A stretch of 64,000 nt of DNA from Arthrobacter rhombi (GTDB lineage: Bacteria > Actinomycetota > Actinomycetes > Actinomycetales > Micrococcaceae), in NCBI RefSeq assembly GCF_900163545.1, contig NZ_FUHW01000044.1, positions 1 to 64,000 of the forward strand, in the 5' to 3' direction. The notes under the pieces were generated by a model that did not search any database, was not told the origin of the DNA, and saw only the letters and a program-made list of their open reading frames with translations. Positions within the stretch are counted from its first letter, which is position 1, and the number at the start of each line of letters is the position of its first letter. Shown here one piece after another: positions 29,816 to 42,955 of this stretch. Position numbers and translations under genes: made by a program.

Positions 29816-29845
29816 TCTTCAGAACAAGAGAGAGACAGGGACCAT

Positions 29846-33736
<3,891 letters not shown>

Positions 33737-33763
33737 GCACCATCTGATCAGCTGATCGGCATC

Positions 33764-33795
33764 ATGGCCGGCATCCCTCGCGGGGTGCCGGCCAT
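33764..33795 (+). terminator. terminator hairpin after rpoC
   Basis: 14-bp stem ATGGCCGGCATCCC with its complement (one G-U) and TCGC loop, followed by AGTCGTTT. Strong stem, short U-tract. Confidence 0.7.
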
Positions 33796-34059
33796 AGTCG
33801 TTTGTGGGTGCGGGGAGGAAACTGTCCCGGGTTCCGAGCCTTCCACGTACCGGGACCCTGGCAGCGGCCTGGACGCGGTGCCGAGCGAACAGCTACCTGC
33901 GAATCACAACACATCGCATGGATAGGGGAGTAGTCCACTGGATGTAAAGAAGACTACTCATCATCAACGTCACGAAGGGCGGTGGATGATGAATGAAATG
34001 CGACCCGTGATGGTGATGGTGCCCAGCGGCGGCCGTGATCGAGGCCTCGTGATTGCTGG
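33796..34059 (+). other. non-coding gap upstream of the rpsL promoter
   Basis: Part of the 546-nt rpoC-rpsL gap. It contains GAGTAGTC/GACTACTC (33928-33935 with 33952-33959) and, abutting it, CATCATC/GATGATG (33959-33965 with 33985-33991). The second helix would cover the ATGATG start of a 35-codon frame at 33986-34093, whose translation is not otherwise supported. Nothing else recognised. Confidence 0.4.
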
Positions 34060-34089
34060 TTACGGTCGGGCTGGACGGCGTGATAAGCT
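34060..34089 (+). promoter_or_regulatory. candidate rpsL promoter
   Basis: TTACGG, 18-nt spacer, TAAGCT (34084-34089). The expected start near 34096 gives a leader of about 187 nt. Confidence 0.5.
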
Positions 34090-34107
34090 ATGACTAATTG
34101 TTTTTAT

Positions 34108-34167
34108 GTGTGGCAAATGGACACGGTCCGGGTTGCGGGGAACTTGCGCAACAAATGCCACACTTTT
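34108..34167 (+). promoter_or_regulatory. stem-loop with U-tract in the rpsL leader
   Basis: GTGTGGCA (34108-34115) pairs with TGCCACAC (34156-34163), enclosing GTTGCG/CGCAAC (34132-34137, 34147-34152), and is followed by T4. It lies between the promoter and rpsL, so it could attenuate the str operon. Known leader family not recognised. Confidence 0.45.
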
Positions 34168-34282
34168 GCACGCCTACGGTCGACTCCGCAAGCGCTGCGA
34201 TGAAACGACCAAAAGCGCAGTGTCCGGAACGCCGCATGTGGGCGTCGGGCGCAGCAGAACCAAGAAACCGGAGGACACGAAA

Positions 34283-34657
34283 GTGCCTACTATTCAGCAG
34301 CTGGTCCGGAAGGGCCGCTCGCCGAAGGTCAACAAGACCAAGGCCCCTGCCCTGAAGGGCAACCCGATGCGTCGTGGCGTGTGCACCCGCGTGTACACCA
34401 CCACCCCGAAAAAGCCGAACTCCGCACTGCGTAAGGTTGCCCGTGTGCGCCTGGCCGGCGGCGTGGAAGTCAGCGCGTACATTCCCGGTGTCGGCCACAA
34501 CCTGCAGGAGCACTCCATCGTGCTCGTTCGCGGCGGTCGCGTGAAGGACCTCCCGGGTGTCCGTTACAAGATCGTCCGCGGCGCGCTCGACACGCAGGGC
34601 GTGAAGAACCGTCAGCAGGCTCGTTCCCGCTACGGCGCCAAGAAGGAGAAGAAGTAA
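34283..34657 (+). CDS. rpsL: 30S ribosomal protein S12
   Basis: Protein of 124 residues at the decoding centre. [27 protein letters not shown] and [13 protein letters not shown] are diagnostic. Lys43 and Lys88, where streptomycin-resistance substitutions arise, are wild type. GTG start at 34283 with GGAGG upstream. It shares a TAATG overlap with rpsG. First gene of the str operon rpsL-rpsG-fusA. Confidence 0.98.
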   Translation: MPTIQQLVRKGRSPKVNKTKAPALKGNPMRRGVCTRVYTTTPKKPNSALRKVARVRLAGGVEVSAYIPGVGHNLQEHSIVLVRGGRVKDLPGVRYKIVRGALDTQGVKNRQQARSRYGAKKEKK

Positions 34658-35127
34658 TGCCTCGTAAGGGTCCGGCGTTCAAGCGCCCCCTCGTTTCCGA
34701 TCCCGTCCACGGATCACCGCTCGTCACCCAGCTGATCAACAAGGTCCTGGTCGATGGCAAGAAGTCCACCGCCGAGCGCATCGTCTACGGCGCCCTCGAA
34801 GGCGTGCAGGCCAAGACCAATGCCGATCCGGTGGTTGCCCTGAAGAAGGCCATGGACAACGTCCGTCCTTCCATTGAGGTCAAGTCCCGTCGCGTTGGTG
34901 GCGCAACCTACCAGGTGCCGATCGAGGTCAAGCCGGGCCGCGCGACGGCTCTGGCGTTGCGCTGGCTCGTTGGCTACTCCAAGGCCCGCCGCGAGAAGAC
35001 GATGGTAGAGCGTCTCATGAATGAGATCCTGGACGCCTCGAATGGTCTCGGTGCCGCTGTTAAGCGCCGCGAAGACACTCACAAGATGGCTGAATCCAAC
35101 AAGGCATTCGCCCACTACCGCTGGTAA
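34657..35127 (+). CDS. rpsG: 30S ribosomal protein S7
   Basis: Protein of 156 residues, an assembly-initiating small-subunit protein. [26 protein letters not shown] [11 protein letters not shown] and [13 protein letters not shown] are typical. The ATG overlaps the rpsL stop by 1 nt. A GC-rich hairpin follows in the 83-nt gap to fusA. Confidence 0.98.
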   Translation: MPRKGPAFKRPLVSDPVHGSPLVTQLINKVLVDGKKSTAERIVYGALEGVQAKTNADPVVALKKAMDNVRPSIEVKSRRVGGATYQVPIEVKPGRATALALRWLVGYSKARREKTMVERLMNEILDASNGLGAAVKRREDTHKMAESNKAFAHYRW

Positions 35128-35142
35128 ATCGCCTCTTGTACG

Positions 35143-35177
35143 ACGGCGAGGCGAGGCACCCCGGTGCCTCGCCGCCG
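35143..35177 (+). promoter_or_regulatory. hairpin between rpsG and fusA
   Basis: GGCGAGGCAC (35150-35159) pairs with GTGCCTCGCC (35164-35173) around CCCG, with outer ACGGC/GCCGT pairing. There is no U-tract, so this is not a classical terminator. It may lower or uncouple fusA expression. Confidence 0.4.
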
Positions 35178-35210
35178 TGTGACTCGAAACCATAGACAAA
35201 GGGAGACAAC

Positions 35211-37325
35211 GTGGCACAGGACGTGCTCACCGACCTCACGAAGGTCCGCAACATCGGCATCATGGCGCACATCGATGCCGGTAAGACCACTACTACGGAA
35301 CGCATCCTGTTTTACACGGGTGTGAACCACAAGATCGGCGAAACGCACGACGGTGCATCGACGACTGACTGGATGGAGCAGGAGAAGGAACGCGGTATCA
35401 CGATCACGTCTGCCGCCGTGACTTCTTTCTGGGACGACAACCAGATCAACATCATCGACACCCCTGGCCACGTTGACTTCACGGTCGAGGTCGAGCGCGC
35501 TCTGCGTGTACTCGATGGCGCCGTTGCCGTCTTCGATGGCAAGGAAGGCGTCGAGCCGCAGTCAGAGACCGTCTGGCGCCAGGCCGATAAGTACGTCGTT
35601 CCGCGCATCTGCTTCGTCAACAAGATGGACAAGCTGGGCGCTGACTTCTACTACACGGTCGACACCATCGTTAAGCGTTTGGGTGCCAAGCCGCTGGTCA
35701 TGCAGCTGCCGATCGGCTCCGAAAGCGACTTCATCGGTGTCGTTGACCTGATCAAGATGAAGGCACTCGTGTGGCCTGGCGACTCCAAGGGTGATGTCAC
35801 CATGGGTGCCGCCTACGAGACCCGCGAGATCCCCGAGGACCTGCAGGAGCGGGCCCAGGAGTACCGGGCCAAGCTGATTGAGGATGTTTCCGAGTCCTCC
35901 GATGAGCTCATGGAGAAGTACCTCGAAGGTGTGGAAATCACCAACGAGGAACTGGTGGCCGGCATCCGTAAGATGACTGTCAACTCAGAGGCCTACCCGG
36001 TCTTCTGCGGTTCAGCATTCAAGAACCGTGGCGTCCAGCCGATGCTCGATGCCGTCATCTCCTACCTGCCGTCACCGATCGACGTGCCGCCGATGATCGG
36101 GCACGATCCTCGCAACGAGGAAATCCCGATGACGCGCAAGCCGAGCGAAACCGAGCCGTTCTCGGCGTTGGCGTTCAAGATCGCAGCGCACCCGTTCTTC
36201 GGTCAGCTGACGTTCATCCGCGTCTACTCCGGCAAGGCATCCCCGGGTGTTCAGGTCATGAACACCACCAAGGGCAAGAAGGAGCGCATCGGAAAGCTTT
36301 TCCAGATGCACGCCAACAAGGAAAACCCGGTCGAGGAAGCACATGCCGGGCACATCTACGCAGCCATTGGCCTCAAGGACACCACTACCGGTGATACCTT
36401 GTCGGCCCTGGATGCGCCGATCGTGCTTGAGTCGATGTCCTTCCCGGACCCGGTGATCTTCGTGGCCATCGAACCGAAGACCAAGGGTGACCAGGAGAAG
36501 CTCTCCACCGCCATCCAGAAGCTCTCGGCCGAGGACCCCACGTTCACCGTTTCCTTGAACGAAGACACCGGCCAGACGGAAATCGGCGGCATGGGAGAAC
36601 TCCACCTGGATATCCTGGTGGACCGCATGAAGCGCGAGTTCCGTGTGGAAGCCAACGTGGGCAAGCCCCAGGTTGCCTACCGCGAAACGATCAAGTCTTC
36701 GGTCGCGAAGGTCGACTTCACCCACAAGAAGCAGACCGGTGGTTCCGGCCAGTTCGCTAAGGTCCAGATGGCTTTCGAGCCCTTGGACACCAGCGACGGG
36801 ACCTTCTACGAGTTCAAGAACGCTGTCACCGGTGGACGTATCCCTCGCGAATACATCCCCTCGGTTGACGCAGGCATCCAGGACGCCATGCAGTTCGGCA
36901 TCCTGGCCGGCTACCCGATGGTCGGGGTCAAGGCAACGCTTCTCGATGGTGCCTTCCACGACGTTGACTCGTCGGAGATGGCCTTCAAGATCGCCGGATC
37001 CCAGGTATTCAAGGAGGGCGCACGTCGTGCCAACCCGATCATCCTGGAACCGCTGATGGCCGTTGAGGTCCGCACTCCTGAGGAGTACATGGGTGACGTC
37101 ATTGGTGACTTGAACTCCCGTCGTGGCTCCATCCAGTCGATGGAAGACGCATCGGGCGTAAAGGTCATCAAGGCCGGCGTTCCGCTCTCGGAGATGTTCG
37201 GCTACATTGGCGACCTGCGGTCCAAGACCCAAGGTCGTGCCGTGTACTCGATGAAGTTCGAGAGCTACGCAGAGGTCCCCAAGGCAGTTGCCGAGGAGAT
37301 CATCCAGAAGTCCCGCGGCGAGTAA
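35211..37325 (+). CDS. fusA: elongation factor G
   Basis: Protein of 704 residues, the translocation GTPase. The P-loop [15 protein letters not shown], switch [17 protein letters not shown] and NKMDKLGAD (G4) are intact, followed by the standard domains II-V. GTG start at 35211 with GGGAG upstream. A GC hairpin follows (37380-37407). Confidence 0.98.
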   Translation: MAQDVLTDLTKVRNIGIMAHIDAGKTTTTERILFYTGVNHKIGETHDGASTTDWMEQEKERGITITSAAVTSFWDDNQINIIDTPGHVDFTVEVERALRVLDGAVAVFDGKEGVEPQSETVWRQADKYVVPRICFVNKMDKLGADFYYTVDTIVKRLGAKPLVMQLPIGSESDFIGVVDLIKMKALVWPGDSKGDVTMGAAYETREIPEDLQERAQEYRAKLIEDVSESSDELMEKYLEGVEITNEELVAGIRKMTVNSEAYPVFCGSAFKNRGVQPMLDAVISYLPSPIDVPPMIGHDPRNEEIPMTRKPSETEPFSALAFKIAAHPFFGQLTFIRVYSGKASPGVQVMNTTKGKKERIGKLFQMHANKENPVEEAHAGHIYAAIGLKDTTTGDTLSALDAPIVLESMSFPDPVIFVAIEPKTKGDQEKLSTAIQKLSAEDPTFTVSLNEDTGQTEIGGMGELHLDILVDRMKREFRVEANVGKPQVAYRETIKSSVAKVDFTHKKQTGGSGQFAKVQMAFEPLDTSDGTFYEFKNAVTGGRIPREYIPSVDAGIQDAMQFGILAGYPMVGVKATLLDGAFHDVDSSEMAFKIAGSQVFKEGARRANPIILEPLMAVEVRTPEEYMGDVIGDLNSRRGSIQSMEDASGVKVIKAGVPLSEMFGYIGDLRSKTQGRAVYSMKFESYAEVPKAVAEEIIQKSRGE

Positions 37326-37379
37326 TCACCCCAGGGAACTAAACTAGTCGCAGGCCGAAAGGTGAGCGACACCGGGTTT

Positions 37380-37407
37380 GCCAGCCGGGCAGCAATGTCC
37401 GGCTGGC
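37380..37407 (+). terminator. hairpin after fusA
   Basis: 9-bp perfect stem GCCAGCCGG/CCGGCTGGC with a 10-nt loop, 54 nt after fusA, without a U-tract. Possible terminator separating fusA from tuf. Confidence 0.45.
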
Positions 37408-37460
37408 CTCCCCAAGGCGAACGAAGGGTTCCCATAGCGGGGCCGGACGGAAACCGCAAT

Positions 37461-37490
37461 TTCAAAAAGTAAACAAGCCCCCAGTAGACT
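37461..37490 (+). promoter_or_regulatory. tuf promoter
   Basis: TTCAAA, 18-nt spacer, TAGACT (37485-37490), in an A/T-rich patch 67 nt before the tuf GTG. Confidence 0.65.
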
Positions 37491-37501
37491 TTATTAAGTT
37501 T

Positions 37502-37522
37502 CGCCTGCGAACCGCGCAGGCG
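37502..37522 (+). promoter_or_regulatory. hairpin in the tuf 5' UTR
   Basis: CGCCTGCG-AACCG-CGCAGGCG, an 8-bp perfect stem at the predicted 5' end of the tuf mRNA. It is likely to protect the transcript. Confidence 0.4.
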
Positions 37523-37557
37523 GGGTAAGTCTTCTGAAAACGTTCTAGGAGGAACCT

Positions 37558-38748
37558 GTGGCGAAGGCAAAGTTCGAGCGGACTAAGCCGCACGTTAACA
37601 TCGGCACCATTGGTCACGTTGACCACGGTAAGACGACGTTGACGGCTGCCATTTCGAAGGTGCTTGCTGACAAGTACCCCGATCTCAACGACCAGCGTGA
37701 TTTCACGGCGATTGACTCCGCCCCGGAAGAGCGCCAGCGCGGCATTACGATCAACATCTCGCACATCGAATACCAGACGGAAGCGCGTCACTACGCACAC
37801 GTCGATGCGCCGGGTCACGCTGACTACATCAAGAACATGATCACCGGTGCCGCCCAGATGGATGGTGCGATCCTCGTGGTTGCAGCAACCGACGGCCCGA
37901 TGGCTCAGACCCGCGAACACGTTCTGCTGGCCCGCCAGGTTGGTGTCCCCACCCTGCTGGTCGCGCTGAACAAGTCCGACATGGTCGAGGACGAGGAGCT
38001 GTTGGACCTCGTGGAGATGGAAGTTCGCGAACTTCTGTCCTCGCAGGAGTTCGACGGCGACAACGCCCCGGTCCTGCGTGTCTCCGCGCTGAAGGCTCTT
38101 GAAGGCGACCCGCAGTGGGTCAAGTCCGTCGAGGACCTGATGCAGGCAGTGGACGAGTACATCCCGGACCCGGTCCGCGATAAGGACAAGCCGTTCCTGA
38201 TGCCGGTTGAAGACGTCTTCACCATCACGGGTCGTGGCACGGTCGTCACCGGCCGCGCCGAGCGTGGCACGCTGAAGATCAACTCCGACATCGAGATCGT
38301 CGGTATCCGTCCGATCCAGAAGACCACGGTCACCGGTATCGAGATGTTCCACAAGCAGCTCGACGAAGCATGGGCCGGCGAGAACTGTGGCCTGCTGCTC
38401 CGCGGCATCAAGCGCGACGATGTCGAGCGTGGACAGGTTATCGTCAAGCCGGGCTCGATCACTCCCCACACGGAGTTCGAGGCCAACGTCTACATCCTTT
38501 CCAAGGATGAAGGCGGACGTCACAACCCGTTCTATTCGAACTACCGCCCGCAGTTCTACTTCCGCACCACGGACGTCACCGGTGTCATCACCCTGCCCGA
38601 GGGCACGGAAATGGTTATGCCTGGCGACAACACCGAAATGAGCGTTGTGCTGATCCAGCCCATCGCCATGGAAGACGGCCTCGGCTTCGCCATCCGTGAG
38701 GGTGGCCGCACCGTTGGCTCAGGCCGCGTCACGAAGATCACCAAGTAG
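37558..38748 (+). CDS. tuf: elongation factor Tu
   Basis: Protein of 396 residues delivering aminoacyl-tRNA to the ribosome. [15 protein letters not shown] (G1), [15 protein letters not shown] (G3) and NKSD (G4) are intact, with the domain II/III motifs following. GTG start at 37558 with AGGAGG upstream. It has its own promoter and terminator, unlike the E. coli fusA-tuf readthrough arrangement. Confidence 0.98.
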   Translation: MAKAKFERTKPHVNIGTIGHVDHGKTTLTAAISKVLADKYPDLNDQRDFTAIDSAPEERQRGITINISHIEYQTEARHYAHVDAPGHADYIKNMITGAAQMDGAILVVAATDGPMAQTREHVLLARQVGVPTLLVALNKSDMVEDEELLDLVEMEVRELLSSQEFDGDNAPVLRVSALKALEGDPQWVKSVEDLMQAVDEYIPDPVRDKDKPFLMPVEDVFTITGRGTVVTGRAERGTLKINSDIEIVGIRPIQKTTVTGIEMFHKQLDEAWAGENCGLLLRGIKRDDVERGQVIVKPGSITPHTEFEANVYILSKDEGGRHNPFYSNYRPQFYFRTTDVTGVITLPEGTEMVMPGDNTEMSVVLIQPIAMEDGLGFAIREGGRTVGSGRVTKITK

Positions 38749-38777
38749 TCACTACCTAATGATCTGACCATCGGTCA

Positions 38778-38813
38778 GAAAAGGCCCCGCTGTTTCGACA
38801 GCGGGGCCTTTTC
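38778..38813 (+). terminator. intrinsic terminator after tuf
   Basis: 16-bp perfect stem GAAAAGGCCCCGCTGT with its complement, TTCG loop, T-run within the 3' arm. A/T symmetry makes it bidirectional. Confidence 0.93.
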
Positions 38814-38944
38814 GTGTCTGTGTGCCTGACCATCTTGAACAGGGCCCATCCGTGGCCGGGGCGCTGTCCTCCGGTATCCCCACGAGTCAAGGTAGGGTTT
38901 CACTAGTCTTGTGAATAAATATCTTCGACGGCGTGGGAGTCTGC

Positions 38945-41900
38945 GTGGGATCCGTTCTGGTTTTGGTGGCCTTAGTGGCCTTAGTGGCCTGTGGCTTCGT
39001 TGGATGGCTGTTGGGTTCCCGGCATGGCAAAGCGCAGGTCACCTCCGGCGGCAGCCAGCCGTCTGCACTGGCGCAAGCCTGGCAAGAGGGACGCGACTCC
39101 GCTCTCCGTGAAGAGGCCTCCGCGTCTTTGCCGACTGCAGACACAGGTGCCCCCGGCGACCTCACACCAGCCACCGCCCTGGCCAAAGATGGCGACTTCC
39201 TTCCCGTCCTTCCGCGCCCAATAGAAGACGGGCCAGAACCGGTGCACGCTATGGCGAACGTCGACGGAATTGCTGCTCAGCGGTATCAGACCCATCCGTC
39301 TCCCCTAGCTCCGAGCCATCATCGTGTTCCCGCGCCTGGACACACGCCTCCCATGGTGGGCGTTCGGCAGCCACCTCCACCGCGGTCCGCGCAAGAACGT
39401 GAGAGGGCCACGCTGCGCAACATCAACATCACTCTCTACGCGGCCTCTCTGCTGTTGGTGGCAGCAGCCTCGCTCTTCATCGGTCTGGCCATGCCGCCGT
39501 TGGCGAAGTTCGGCGGGCTGGTCGCCGTAACCACCATGTTCTATGTCGGAGGACTACTGATCCACGCGTTCAGTGAGCGGCTTCGCCCCGCAGGCATGGC
39601 CTTCGCCGGGACGGGTCTGGCCTTGATTCCCGTGAGCGGTCTGGCACTTTCTGCCCTGGTGGTGCATGACCCGGTGACGGCGTGGTGGGTCACGTCGCTC
39701 GTGGGGACCGCCGCGTTCGTTTATGCTGCCGCCAGACTGGACAGCCGCGTCGTGGCCTATCTCAGCCTCACCTTCTTGGTCTCCTCGGCATGGTCGGGTG
39801 GTGCGGTGCTGAACCGGGGGCTGTTCTGGTATTTCATGTTCTCCATGGTGCTGGCCGCGGTTGGCACGGCGTTGGCCTACGGGCGCCCGGGCTGGCTGGG
39901 CAACTTGTATCTCAGGGCCTTCACCGAGACCCATCGCTTCCTCGCACCTGCCACCCTGCTCGCCGCAATTCTTCTGGGGCAGACGCTCGGCGCCGAGGAC
40001 CTGAGCCTGCTCCTGATCGCGGGCACCATATACTACGTGGCGGTGACCATTTTCGGCCCGGCCGCAGAACGCGCCCTGAATCTGGTCGCTGGACGGGTCT
40101 GTGCCACCGGAGCCATCGTGCTGCTCGCATACGTGTTTGGTGCTGGCCCCTGGGGGATGGCACGTACCCTGGGGATCGTCCTCCTGCTCCAAGCCGTCGC
40201 CGTGCACTATGCGGGGGAGCGGTACCGGCGCTTCGTGGCCCCGCAAGTTCGCGCGCTGGTTGGCATCGAAATCCAAGGGTTGCTCGCCGGGGCAGCGGCA
40301 TTGGTGCTCGTGCTGAACGAAGCATTCAACGGCGGTGGTTCCACCGGCTGGGCCTCGATCAACTACTTGCTCCTCTTGGTGGCGCTGAGCTCGGCGGCAC
40401 TGAGCGTGCGGGGCAGAAAATTCCTTCCATGGATTGCCCTGTCCATGGGGCTGGCAGGCCTTCTGGAACCCGGCGTTGTGCTCTCACCGTGGCGCCAGGT
40501 GGCATTCTTGGTGGTGGGGCTGGCCTGCGCGGTCCCCGGTCTCCGGCTGGCCGTTGGCCGCCATTTCCTCAGGCTTCGTCGTGGAATCCTCGCCGTCCTG
40601 CCGATCGGGCTCGCAGCGATCGGCGCCTGGGCCGCCAGCGGATTCCTCGTCACGACCTCAACATCGGGACCGAGCCTGACTGCCTGGTTCTTCGGTGACC
40701 CCAGCCGGTGGGCCGAAGGGGGAACTGAGACCCGAGACCTCATGATCATCGCCATCCTCATCTTTGTGATCTCGTGGATGGCCCTCGCCGCACTGGCGGC
40801 CTGGACGTTGGAAGCTGGCTTCATGTTGAGCAGCTTGGTCGTGGTGGTCGTCACCGAAGTCCGACTGAGCTCGCTGGAGTCCGGCAGTGACCCGTGGACG
40901 ACAGCCGTGGCCCTGGCCGCTCTGGTGCTGTCCGTCCTCGGCTCCAACACCCTTTTGGAAACACTCTCCAGGGGGAGAGGACGTGCCGCGCGACGCAAGA
41001 GCCTCATCGCCCAGGGCATGGCACCACTGGTCATCGTCGGCACCTGGTTGGCAAGCTTCGAGATCGAGAACCGGTGGCTGGTTCTTGCCGTGTGTCTGAC
41101 AGCACTGTCTCACGCTGCCTGGCGTTTGTTCCGAGCCGTCGGGGCGACGGAACGACTGGCTTATGCCGTGACGGCGCAGCTGTTCTTCTCCCTCTCGATC
41201 CTCGAACTGTCCTACCAATTACATGCTGACGCACACGTACGGTGGGCTGTATTTGCCATCAGCCTAGCCGTGGGGCAGACGGCACGGCTCTGGATGCGTC
41301 GGCGGGGCGATGGGACCCCGTCGACCTACGGCTCGACGATTTCGAACGCGACCCTCGTGCTGCTGTTCCTGGGGCCTCTGGTGTACTTCGGAATCCATGG
41401 TGGCCAGGGATCCGGGGTGGATATGGTCTCGCTTCTGGTGCAGTACTTCTGTCTGCTGTCCGTGGGGCTGCTGAAGTGGCGCACCGATGTGGCGGCGCCG
41501 AACACCGCCTCGAGCATGTGGCGGGCCGTCACCAGGATGCAGATCCTGGTGGTTGCCTATGCGTGGGTCTGGCTGCTGCTCATTCCCTCGGGCCTGATTT
41601 CCTTACGCCAAGGTGGTTGGTTGACGGAGGCGCTGTGGAACACAAAGGTATTGCTGGTCTTGCTGCTCATGTTCTCCGTGCTCATGATGGGTTTCGAAGC
41701 GCTGGCTCCCGATACTGCCCTACGCCGACGTGTCACCTCGCTCCTGGCAGGAAGGGAAGGGGCTGGATTGCTGGGCCGATCCGGCCCCGGCCCCGAGAAC
41801 AGCGCCCATCCGATGGCGAGGGCTATTGCCGTGGCCGGCTATTTGGGCTTCGCCGCCGCAGTCGTCCTCGGCGGCTCAAACACCTCTGAAGGTTCCAACC

Positions 41901-42955
41901 CGGCAACGGTTCCGGGGGGCGACCTCTGGTTTGCGGCGATCTTGTTGGCCGCAACCGCCGGTTGTGTGGTCTTCGCGGTGACGAGGGGACTGCCGTTGCT
42001 GCTCTCGGGGGCCATCGTGTTCCTGCCGTGGGCGGTATCCTTGGCCTTGGCCCAGTGGGCCGGGGATCCCGAAAGTAGGGTGGTCCTGTCGAAGGTGTAC
42101 ATGATCTCGGCGGTGTCATCGGCCGTCCTGCTTTATGCCGCCGGATGGTTACAGCGTCCACAGACGCGGGATGAATCGGGTCTCATCACCGCACCGCGCA
42201 GCTGGTCCTGGTTACATGCTCGTTTCTTGACGGGCGGGGCGATCGTTGTGTTGCTCATTGACGGTTTCGAAGCCAACGTGATGCAGTCCCGTGAGGGCCC
42301 CGTAGGACCAGCAACGACACTGGCCTACATCGGGACCTTCATGATTGCCGTTGCCGCAGTCGCTACCGTCGCGGAATTCCCCCGCAGGCACCGTGAACGA
42401 AGCGGCGAGGTCGCCGCCCTGGTGATTGCCGGTTGTGCCCAACATGCCTGGCATCTGGCCTACGGGCAACCCGGCTGGTTCTGGATGACACAGTATTGGG
42501 TCATCCTGTTCGCTCTGCTTGCGGCCTACGAAATCAGGGCCGGTCGACGCAAGGACGCCGACTACCCACTGATCGCCTCGGCGGTATTGCTCTCCGGCTC
42601 GGCACCCTTCGGTCTGGCTCTGGAACAAGGGTGGGGACAGGCCTGGCTTCTCTTGGCTCATGTCCTGCTGCTGGCAGCCGGACTCCTGCTCAACCGACGG
42701 TTGTATGTGGTGTGGGGTGCCGTTGCCGCTGCACTGATGATCCTGTGGTTCCTGCGTGGATTCACGATCCTGCTGCTCGCGTTCCTGGCTGCCGGGTTGA
42801 TTGCGCTGGCTATCTGGCGACTCCAACGGCTGGGGAAGGACAAGGAAGTGCCGCAGGCTCCCGTCCCGGAACCGGAGGGACCGGATTCGGTGCCACCGGC
42901 TCCCACGCAGGAAAAACAAACGGGCGTGCCGGCCCCGGAGCAGCAGAAGAGGTAG
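38945..42955 (+). CDS. giant polytopic membrane protein (about 1336 residues), function unknown
   Basis: An N-terminal signal-anchor helix (about residues 3-20) is followed by a Pro/Ala-rich soluble linker to about residue 150. More than 30 hydrophobic helices then fill residues 155 to about 1285. The tail ends in a Pro/Glu/Lys-rich segment. I see no catalytic motif, transporter signature or nucleotide-binding site. The layout loosely recalls DUF2339/DUF2157-type and SCO7613-like giant membrane proteins of actinobacteria; that is a resemblance, not an assignment. GTG at 38945 is preceded by GGGAG at 5 nt; an in-frame GTG at 38933 is the alternative. It sits alone between the tuf terminator and the rpsJ leader, with codon use like its neighbours. 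Confidence 0.85.
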   Translation: MGSVLVLVALVALVACGFVGWLLGSRHGKAQVTSGGSQPSALAQAWQEGRDSALREEASASLPTADTGAPGDLTPATALAKDGDFLPVLPRPIEDGPEPVHAMANVDGIAAQRYQTHPSPLAPSHHRVPAPGHTPPMVGVRQPPPPRSAQERERATLRNINITLYAASLLLVAAASLFIGLAMPPLAKFGGLVAVTTMFYVGGLLIHAFSERLRPAGMAFAGTGLALIPVSGLALSALVVHDPVTAWWVTSLVGTAAFVYAAARLDSRVVAYLSLTFLVSSAWSGGAVLNRGLFWYFMFSMVLAAVGTALAYGRPGWLGNLYLRAFTETHRFLAPATLLAAILLGQTLGAEDLSLLLIAGTIYYVAVTIFGPAAERALNLVAGRVCATGAIVLLAYVFGAGPWGMARTLGIVLLLQAVAVHYAGERYRRFVAPQVRALVGIEIQGLLAGAAALVLVLNEAFNGGGSTGWASINYLLLLVALSSAALSVRGRKFLPWIALSMGLAGLLEPGVVLSPWRQVAFLVVGLACAVPGLRLAVGRHFLRLRRGILAVLPIGLAAIGAWAASGFLVTTSTSGPSLTAWFFGDPSRWAEGGTETRDLMIIAILIFVISWMALAALAAWTLEAGFMLSSLVVVVVTEVRLSSLESGSDPWTTAVALAALVLSVLGSNTLLETLSRGRGRAARRKSLIAQGMAPLVIVGTWLASFEIENRWLVLAVCLTALSHAAWRLFRAVGATERLAYAVTAQLFFSLSILELSYQLHADAHVRWAVFAISLAVGQTARLWMRRRGDGTPSTYGSTISNATLVLLFLGPLVYFGIHGGQGSGVDMVSLLVQYFCLLSVGLLKWRTDVAAPNTASSMWRAVTRMQILVVAYAWVWLLLIPSGLISLRQGGWLTEALWNTKVLLVLLLMFSVLMMGFEALAPDTALRRRVTSLLAGREGAGLLGRSGPGPENSAHPMARAIAVAGYLGFAAAVVLGGSNTSEGSNPATVPGGDLWFAAILLAATAGCVVFAVTRGLPLLLSGAIVFLPWAVSLALAQWAGDPESRVVLSKVYMISAVSSAVLLYAAGWLQRPQTRDESGLITAPRSWSWLHARFLTGGAIVVLLIDGFEANVMQSREGPVGPATTLAYIGTFMIAVAAVATVAEFPRRHRERSGEVAALVIAGCAQHAWHLAYGQPGWFWMTQYWVILFALLAAYEIRAGRRKDADYPLIASAVLLSGSAPFGLALEQGWGQAWLLLAHVLLLAAGLLLNRRLYVVWGAVAAALMILWFLRGFTILLLAFLAAGLIALAIWRLQRLGKDKEVPQAPVPEPEGPDSVPPAPTQEKQTGVPAPEQQKR

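Noticed and set aside
38778..38813. The tuf 3' inverted repeat as a mobile-element end
   Set aside because: It is a standard hairpin with TTCG loop and T-run, and there is no partner repeat elsewhere in the window.
38911..39111. Overlapping frame starting GTG at 38911, upstream of the giant membrane gene
   Set aside because: No ribosome-binding site, runs out of frame through the anchor-helix coding region, product is Arg/Gly-rich and featureless.
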